From: Alisma plantago-aquatica
Taxonomy: Eukaryota > Streptophyta > Magnoliopsida > Alismatales > Alismataceae
NCBI GenBank assembly: GCA_963693085.1
Contig: OY856412.1
Span: 1,131,003,244-1,131,067,243, forward strand
Length of the DNA stretch: 64,000 nucleotides
Direction: 5' to 3'
Shown here: positions 55,870-64,000 of the stretch, in pieces
Layout: each line of letters begins with the position of its first letter
Position numbering within the stretch: position 1 is the stretch's first letter
Translations under genes and position numbers: made by a program
The notes under the pieces: model-generated
Database searches by the model: none
The model's input: only the letters and a program-made list of their open reading frames with translations
What the model was told of the DNA's origin: nothing

Positions 55870-57205
55870 GAGGAGAAGAAGCTTTATGAGGAAGGAGGAC
55901 GAGATGGAAACAATGATAATTATAGTCGCTAGAAACATGAGTTCACGGCGTATGTGGCTGCATAAGTGGTCTAGGAATTCTTAGAGAGCCAAGTTTTGTA
56001 ATCCAACCCCACATGTAATTCAGCCCCTTGTTCGAGCCTCATATTGTTGCATGTGATGAGAACACAGAACACTACACAGGATACCTAGGCTTTTGCCTCT
56101 TATTTTTATAGTATGGCAATTATTTACATGTATATTTGGATAATTTTTTGCTAACTTTATATCCATTCATTTCCTGTAATGCTTATATGTGCATAAAAAA
56201 TGTACATGTGTTTCATAATGCCTAAACTACTTTACATATTTGTTTTACAATGCCTATGTAATGTATATTTACGGGACCAAAGAATAAAAGCTGCTAAAAG
56301 ATTAAGGAAATAATTCTCATTCATCAACTGTGTTTCAACAAAGATGCAATAGAGTCTTTATATAGGCTTCTAAAAGAAAGACTAGAAAGGCGGTAGCCAA
56401 TGTGAGACTAAACCACGTGACTTTACAAAAGCCCAAAATAAAGAAAAGGCATAGTAAAATAACACAAGCTAGAAAAAAGCCTAACTAATGACACGATGAC
56501 GCTTGCGCTCGTAAGTGCGTAAAGGCAGAGCCTGTCCTACATCACTATGCTACTTTAGTCTTCAATATTAACACTCAATTTGACTTCATTTGACCTAATT
56601 TAAAGTCAAATTAAGGCTAACATCAATCAAAATTGATGTATTTGTCCTTAATACTCATAAATCAGACTGATTTTGGCTAGAGACTTATATAATACCTAAA
56701 TCGACTTAGATTGCCTTAAGTTACACCTAGTCTAACCTAAATCCAACCTAACATGGTCTTATCGTACGTGACATAATAAGGTCTTAAGTTAGACTTAGGC
56801 CGCCCATCTAGGTCGAGGCACCTTGAAATTGCCCCTAGCTTGTGTATGCCTAAGCACACCCTGAGTGTAGGCATGAAAAAAATCCCAACCCGACCCAATT
56901 GAACACAACCCACAATTTCTGAGTTTGTTTGAGTTTCAAGTTGGGTCAATTTAGGTCATGTCAGAATTTTGGGGTCGTGTCCGGTCTTCTACACTCTAGG
57001 TCTGACCGGGTCAAGTTTTGGGTCTACCTACATTTTCAATATTTTTCCAATTTTATAATAAATTGAATTTGAACCATGTTTGGGTCTATTTGGGTCAATG
57101 TGTGCTTGTGTCAGTTCGAGGTTATACCTCATGACTCTTGTTCATGTTGGGTTTGGGTTGACCTTGTTCGGGTTAGGTCAAGTTTGAGCCGAGTTCACAA
57201 ACACC
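55870..57205. other. Intron 4 with unassigned repeats
   Basis: 56280-56540 looks like an old LTR in reverse orientation (a TATATAGG stretch with CTTCTAAAAG leader), without termini that I can define. 56560-56770 is rich in TTGACCTAA words and 56890-57180 in GGGTC/GACCC words. No coding signal. Confidence 0.35.
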
Positions 57206-57352
57206 CAAGGGCGGAGCCAGAGGGGGCCCGACAGAGGCCATGCCTCCCCTAAGAAAATGAAAAACTTGTATACATATATATTTATATGTATAATTTATAC
57301 ACAGTTATATCATATATATAGTCTACAACATTTCAAAGTACAACTAGATATT

Positions 57353-57728
57353 TGGCTCAGTGGCACGTAGGCATCAACTTTTCCAGCCAGTTGGGGGTTC
57401 GAGTCTCCGCGACCAACTTGTGTATTATTTTTTCCTTTGCTATTGTTGAGCCCATGATTTATGTATCAATGTATAATATATAGAGTTACGACAATTGATA
57501 AACACGAACTGATAATTGTCTCAGCGGTCTGTGGGAGATGTGCATGTTGGTTGGTTGCTGGTACGAAACTCATTTTCAATTTTGTGTACCATTTTTTCTT
57601 CCTTCCATTATTGAGTGATGTATATGTACATATAATATATATACTGTGATGATGAATAAATACATTTTGGGAAGTGGTTGAGCTGGTTTGTGTTGATCAT
57701 AAGTTTCGTTGGTCATTGGTTCAAATCC
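57353..57728 (+). repeat. Three tandem tRNA-like A-box/B-box units
   Basis: Unit 1 has TGGCTCAGTGG (57353) and GGTTCGAGTCT (57396), close to RNA polymerase III A and B boxes. Unit 2 has TGTCTCAGCGG (57517) and the decayed GGTACGAAACT (57560). Unit 3 has TGGTTGAGCTGG (57675) and GGTTCAAATCC (57718). The units are 158-164 bp apart and each is followed by a T-rich stretch. Confidence 0.6.
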
Positions 57729-58429
57729 CACTATCATTTTTTTTGTTCTCTTGTTTATGTATTGAGTTTGTGTTTTATTTGCAAATGTATAATAGATGTT
57801 TAGGATTATGGGGAGGTGAGGGCAACAAAAGAGAATAAACAATTGTTGGAACATAATCACTTTTTTATATTTGTCATGCAATTGAAATAAAAAACTTATC
57901 ATACATACTTGTCAAGGCGCTCGCTTAGGCACGCCTAGGCGTCCGCCTAAGCGGCAAGGCGTCCCAGGGCTGCGCCTAGGCGAGGACGCTTTATTTATAA
58001 TGCTACAGTGACCTAGTTTTGTGGGTCTGGTTGTATATTCACTTATTTTAATGTTTGATATGGCTACACCAAGGTTCAAAATTAATAGTGTTGCCTATTT
58101 TATGTGCCAAATATCACTTTTAATTGGATCTAATACTCTTTTTTGGGTTTGACTGGATCTAATACTCTTTTTTTGTTTGACTGGATCTAATACTCTTAGT
58201 ACACATTTGATTTTTCTTAGTTTGCACCTTCAATTCAGATTGTACTAAGTAGCTATGCTATGAAGGATAGTGATTACATTGCTTAATACTTGTAGCTATG
58301 TATGACAATAAATATATATTTATTTGTTGATCACTCTCTTACATTCTTTACAATAATTCTTTTCGTGTCCTTGACATTATTGTCAATGATAATATATTAG
58401 AATTGTAATTGGTTATTTTTTCATACAAT

Positions 58430-58432
<3 letters not shown>

Positions 58433-58463
<31 letters not shown>
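58433..58463. repeat. (AT)n microsatellite
   Basis: Directly abuts the left terminus of MITE copy 3. Confidence 0.97.
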
Positions 58464-58966
<503 letters not shown>

Positions 58967-59280
58967 GGAGATCGACTATAAATATGTGGATAACTACATA
59001 TATAACTATACAATGTGTGTATATGAGTGGGGAAAAACCATGACACGTGTATATATACATACATTATTTTTTTTAAAGGTCGCTTAGGCGACGCCTAGGC
59101 GCACCTTGGCGCAAGGCGTCCAGCCCCAACGCCTTGTCGCTTTGCCGCCTTAACAAGTATGTTATCATATATGAGAGCACAAATCAACATGGTCAATATT
59201 TTACATTTCGACATATAGTTTAATTAGACTTGACCCCCTCCCCCCAATGATAAAATCGTTGCTCCGCCTTTGCAAACACC

Positions 59281-61300
59281 TAACTCACTGTCATCCCTAC
59301 CTACGAACTATGCTCCAAGCCAAGGATATATGGTCACACGTAACTACATTGAGCATAGAATATAAGCACCTTAATACTATATATTAGATCCCATTCCTAT
59401 AGTCTGGAGGTTTTATAAGTTTTGGACTAACAATTATTGTTGATTATTATTTTCTATTTCGTATACCTTGGCCAAGGAAAAGAAAAGGGAAGCTCCACCC
59501 CAAAATCGAATGTTCATTTCACATTCAAGCTGTAGTAGAACCCCGACTAATATTTGCATGTGTAGCTATCAAGGTAGGTGCCTCGGCGTTAGAGGAGCAA
59601 CTTAATCCAGGGCGCCCAAGCCATATGTAAGTTGGGTGGGGCCGTAGAGCATTTGAGGCTCATTTTAAGTCACTTAATGGCTAGGTTTCTCAATTCATGT
59701 CCAAATTTAGGTTAAATTAGTCCAACTTAGGCCATGCTAAGGTTGAATCAGGTCTGACATAGACCGACTCATGCCTGATTTGGCCAAATTAAGGGAAGTT
59801 AGATCTGAGATGTTAGGCCAAATTAAGTATGATTTAGTACAAATTAAGGCAGTTTAGGTCTAGTTTATGTCAAATTAGGTCTATTTATGTTAACTTTAAA
59901 AAGTTCTAATTTATGTTAAGTTGGGTCAAATTAGGGTCAATTTGGTATAAGTTTAGTCATGTTAGGTGTGATTTAGGTCAACTTAGATTATTGAAGTTAG
60001 AGTAAAGAATTATATAAAGAATTATTAAAATAACTATCTAAATATAACTAAGTATATGTATGTAAGGTTATATTAAAATATATAAAAACTATAAAAAATG
60101 AAAAGGCCTAGGAATAGCTAGCCCCCTGCTAAGAGCCTAAGCTCCCTTGGCGCCCCCTGGGTTAGGGGTACTGCCTAGCTGCCTTGGCAAGTATGTTAGC
60201 AGGCTAGCCAGGCTATAGAATTAGCAGGAATGAGCTTCTTAAAACCCATATCATATAAGCACTAGTATTGTTCTAACCTACTAGCATCAAACTTGCAAAA
60301 GCTTGAAAAGGTTTAATTTTGACCCCAAAATAATTAAAAACAATTTTTTTGGACAAGAATTAAAAACAATTTGACTAGACTTGATTTGTAAACTAGGTAA
60401 ACAATGTAATGTTGCCAATTGGAAATTTGTTCACTTGGTACTTGTCTGCCATTTCTTACCCAATAGATTTTAGGAGGGCTCTAAGTTAGTAAGCGTATCG
60501 ATGATGCAAATTTTGAATCATACTAAACACAACTTGTCAAGCTTGTTAGAAATGGGACTAGTTAGGTTGTATATTGTATATATTTAAATTGTGGCACTAG
60601 AGGAGTCATATGCTAGTATGTGTCTTTTGTCATTTAATTCTTATCCAATGTTTAATAAAGTGTTCTGAGCACCGGCTTAAGCGCCTGCTTAAGCGCTGCA
60701 AAGTCCCTGTTGCTTTATTTAGCATATTTGACCTACAGTCATGATGCGGCACTCACTTTTCCTCCACTTTGCCTGCTGAACAGACCACCTAAGGGCTGCT
60801 TTAGGCGCCCGCCTAAGGCCAACTAAAGTATGTAAGCAACTAGGCCCAAGATAATTTCTTCTACATCTCTAAATCACGCTTCGATTTTTATCTCTACACA
60901 TTCTTTGATAACTGCTTCTATACATTTATACTAGCACATAATATAAAATACTAAGTATAGATATGCAATATAAACTGTTGCAATAAGTTATACTCCTGAA
61001 TAATGTATTGAACTACTGTCTATATCATATATCATATATCATATATCATATATGTATGTATATTGTATAGTGAACAATATCTACTGTTATATATGGTATT
61101 GTATATTACCATCTTAGTGTGTATTACTAGCATACTACTGTATTTTCTGTCTCATCTACTACCATTGCGCATCTACAATTCTACATTGCAATATTTAACA
61201 TTATTGCATTATGTAATCAACTACATATAACTATTTTGAGTTGGGTTATATGTTTGTGTAATGATTATCTATGTTATTACTGTAACATTACTAAGTATTG
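59281..61300. other. Intron 4 with several small-element remnants
   Basis: 59566-60195 is bounded by TCAAGGTAGGTGCCT and CTGCCTTGGCAAGTATG, and carries TTAGGTC words. 60665-60830 holds CGGCTTAAGCGCCTGCTTAAG and GGCGCCCGCCTAAGG. Both look like hAT-like MITEs, but no clean target duplication was found. A short ATATATC tandem repeat lies at 61025-61055. No coding signal. Confidence 0.4.
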
Positions 61301-61319
61301 ACGCATTGTCTACATTTTT

Positions 61320-61440
61320 GCAATCATCATCATCGTCGTCGTTGTCGTCGTCTTTGTCTTTGTCTTCGTCTTCGTCAATCATCAATCATCAATAATCATC
61401 AATCATCAATCATCATCATTCATCATCATCATCATCAATC
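61320..61440 (-). repeat. Simple-repeat tail of the RTE LINE
   Basis: ATCATC, GTCGTC, TTTGTC and AATCATC runs follow the LINE 3' end. On the minus strand they form its GATGATT-type tail, as usual for RTE elements. Confidence 0.8.
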
Positions 61441-64000
61441 ACAACCATGTTGGGGTCGGCTACATGGATCCTTCTTTCCCAATTAGCTCTGTTATGGGCC
61501 ATACTCTGATCAAGATGTAAAGATTCAAAATCTCTCTTTATAAGCTCTTCCTAAGTTAACTTAGGTTTGCCTCTACTTTTAATTGTGCTTGACTCAATAA
61601 ACTTGCTTCGAAAAGGTGCACTTGTCGGTCTGCGCTGCACATGTCCATACCATCTTAGCCGACCTTCACACAACTTGTCCTCGAAGCCCACCACCCCCAC
61701 TTTGTTCCTGATATAGTCATTCCTCAAACGATCTTTTCTTGTCTTCCCACACATCTATCTCAAAAACACATTTCAGCCACATTTATCTTATTGAGACCTT
61801 GTTTCTTCACTGCCCAACATTCACTCCCGTATAGCATGGCGGGTCGTATAGCTGTTCTATAAACTTACTTTTTAATCTGAAATGGGTCTTTTTGTCACAT
61901 ACTACTCCAGTTGCACTCCTCCACTTCAACCATCCTGCTTAATCCTGTGACAAACATCATGTTGGACCTCACCCTCCTTTTCAATAAAAGAACCCAAGTA
62001 ACAAACTTATCACATATTGGTACATCCATTCCATCCAACTTGACTCCATCATTTACAATTCTAAATTGGCTGAAATTGCAATGCATATATTCAGTTTTGC
62101 TTCTACTGATCACAAATCCGTTAGACCAATGCATTTTTCCAAAGTTCAACTTTATCATTTCAACATTCTTTTCTTTCGTCAATCAAAAGCAACACAATAT
62201 CATCAACAAATAACATACACCAAGGGATATTATCTTGAACATGCTTTGTCAACTCATCCATAAGAAGAACAAATAGATATGGGCTGAGTGCCTATCCTTG
62301 ATGTACCCCAACGGTGATAGGAAAAGTTTTTGTCTCTCCTCCAGGAGTCCTAACACTTGCATTGAGCTATCATACACGTCTTTAATCAGGTTAATGTATT
62401 GGATAAGCACACATTTTTTATGCAAAACCCTCCATAACACTTCCCTGGCTATTCGATTATAGGCCTTTTCCAGATCAATAAACACCATATGAAGATGTCT
62501 TCTGTTTTCTCGATACTTCTCCATAAGCCTTCCTATAAGAAAATAGCATCTATTGTTGATCTTTCGGGCATAAAACCAAACTGATTGTCTAAAATCTGTG
62601 TTATCTATCTTAGCCTTTGCTCAATAATCGTCTCCAAAGTTTCATAGTGTGACTCACCTGCTTGATACCTCTGTAGTTTGTGAAACTCTAAACATCTCCT
62701 TTGTTCATGCCAGTGTTTTAAAAAGCGGTTGATGCATTCAGAGAGGTCACCTTGTAGAGTATATGCGGTATGCGGGAGTATATGCGGAAGTATATGCGGT
62801 TTTGGATTTTTTTATTTCTTAATTATATGTGTGTATATATATATATTAATCATGACATGAAATTACATATTTAATTTGTGCAATTGTGTATCTAAATAGT
62901 ACAATTACAAGAATAATGGATGCAATCATGCAAATATGCAATCATCACAACTTAGATAAATACAAACATGCACTATAATCTAAATTTAAACAAGCATAGA
63001 TGAATGTAGATGTAAAAAAAAATCAGAACATGTCTAACTGAAAATCGGGGTTTGATCGGCCTTGTATGCGGCCTGGTCCGCTTTTTGGAGGGAAATTGGA
63101 AGTATGCGGTTCGGTTGGAGGTCCGCACCTTGTATGCGGCCGCACAGACCGAATTTTAAAACACTGGTTCATGTAGATTGGGACAATAGTACTATTTCTC
63201 CATTCATTCGACATCTTCTTTGTATGCATAATCTTGGTAAAGAAATTTGTTAACCACATAGCTCCTTCATCCCCCATACATACTCTTCTATACATCAATT
63301 GGAATATCGTCTGGACCACATGCCTTTTTCATTTTTCATCTTTTTCAAAGCATTTGTGACCTTAGATAGTGAAACTCGTCGTGTGTAAGTGATATCTCTT
63401 GCATTCATGTCACCCGAGCCTCTTACTTTGTTCCCAGTATGTCCATTGAAAATCTTATCAAAGAAGTTTCTCCATTGGTTCTTTATATCATCATCCTTCA
63501 CCAACACTCTGCCATCTTCATTCTTGATGCACTTTACTTGACTCAAGTCTCTTCCTTTCCTTTCTCTTACTTGAGTCATTTTATAAATATCTTTTTCCTC
63601 TTCTCTAGTGTCCAACTTCTTATATATCTCATCAAAGTATATGGACCTTGCCTCTTGAACTGACTTTTTAGCATCTTTTTTGCTTGTTTGTATCTCTAAA
63701 AATTTGCATCGTCTCTAGATTTAAGCAAGCTCCTATAGATCTCCCTTTTAAGTTTAATAGCCTTCTATATTTCATCATTCCACTACCAAGTCTCTTTTTG
63801 TGGAGGCCCACACCCTTTCGACTCTCCCAAAACCTCTTTGACATTTTTTTATGCAAGAGCTCATACTTTGCCTCGTAGAGTTAACATCAATCTCCAAGTT
63901 TCAAGTTCTCTCCTTGATAAGTTTATCATAAAATGTCATTTTCTTTTCTCTTTTAAGATTCCACCACTTGATCCTTCTATCTTGACTTCTGGTATGCTGA
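61441..64000 (-). pseudogene. RTE-type LINE, 5' end beyond the window
   Basis: Read from right to left on the minus strand: a pre-RT region (NQWRNFFDKIFNG near 63430), an RT palm (LHMVFIDLEKAYNRIAREVLW, 62510-62430), then SKTEYMHCNF (about 62100), and the C-terminal block GRLRWYGHVQRRP (about 61660) followed by SRGKPKLT. These are the ordered motifs of plant RTE (BovB-like) LINEs. Stops and frameshifts are frequent. It is interrupted by the MITE at 62711-63166 and lies antisense to the SANT gene in intron 4. Confidence 0.85.
62711..63166. mobile_element. hAT-type MITE with TIR CAGTGTTTTAAAA, copy 2 (456 bp)
   Basis: The left end is CAGTGTTTTAAAA and the right end TTTTAAAACACTG. The flanks GTTCATGC/GTTCATGT match at seven of eight bases. 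It has subterminal TATGCGG repeats. It is the reverse complement of copy 1 (34776-35740) over the outer regions and interrupts the RTE LINE. Confidence 0.88.

Noticed and set aside
55651..55938. 95-codon minus-strand frame
   Set aside because: It lies across a SINE and its flank, a non-coding element.
57353..57406. Possible tRNA gene
   Set aside because: A and B boxes are present but no acceptor stem or anticodon arm can be formed around them.
61025..61055. Tandem ATATATC units considered as a CRISPR-like array
   Set aside because: There are no spacers; it is a simple short tandem repeat in a plant nuclear intron.

Overview
This is nuclear DNA of a flowering plant with a large, transposon-rich genome. 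The evidence is a plant SANT/Myb-type gene with introns of 6-11 kb, a Sirevirus (a plant-restricted Ty1/copia genus), initiator-methionine tRNA primer-binding sites, plant RTE and L1 LINEs, tRNA-derived SINEs, and many hAT-type miniature elements. The introns and repeat load would suit an early-diverging angiosperm, but the species cannot be fixed from the window.

Positions 1-27,463 are a nest of retroelements. The innermost recognisable host is a degenerate element with a restriction-like-endonuclease type domain (24,607-24,894 and 27,035-27,463), split by a 2.1-kb solo LTR of family C (24,895-27,029, target duplication AGAGG). A second family C LTR next to it (10,985-11,875 plus 23,487-24,606) holds two insertions. 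One is a nearly intact Sirevirus (window start to 10,984): two LTRs with 3 mismatches in 1,387 aligned bases, gag, pol, an envelope-like ORF3 broken by one stop codon, and multiple polypurine tracts. The other is an LTR of family D (11,876-12,302 plus 21,436 to about 23,486), itself interrupted by a 9.1-kb non-coding LTR element, a LARD (12,303-21,435, target duplication GTGGT, two 2,995-bp LTRs).

Positions 27,464-29,110 hold microsatellites, a truncated MITE and the probable promoter and 5' leader of the only host gene. That gene runs on the + strand from 29,111 past the window end. Four coding exons are visible (29,111-29,190; 37,352-37,550; 43,478-43,564; 54,349-54,711). They join in phase into 243 codons of a SANT/Myb-like DNA-binding protein that is cut off within its C-terminal SANT domain.

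The introns are packed with mobile DNA. Intron 1 has a foldback element, an L1 LINE fragment interrupted by a hAT-like element, a SINE relative, and an RTE LINE tail interrupted by a MITE that is itself interrupted by a second MITE. Intron 2 has a decayed Ale/Retrofit-like copia (37,796-43,332, TSD ATACC). Intron 3 has two related non-autonomous copia elements in opposite orientation (45,873-48,881 and 51,032-53,660). Intron 4 has a SINE with a 19-bp target duplication, a three-deep hAT nest (57,206-59,272) and an antisense RTE LINE reaching the window end.

The points most worth following are: (1) three tandem consensus splice donors in gag and one strong acceptor at the start of pol, all in the same codon phase, which would join Gag to Pol around the gag stop; (2) hairpin-forming arrays of the palindrome TCGGCCGA in the Sirevirus LTR, repeated with a TATA box in front of ORF3, and shared with the unrelated LARD; (3) a separate array of four short hairpins in a young non-autonomous copia; (4) a MITE family bordered by (GA)n(TA)n microsatellites.
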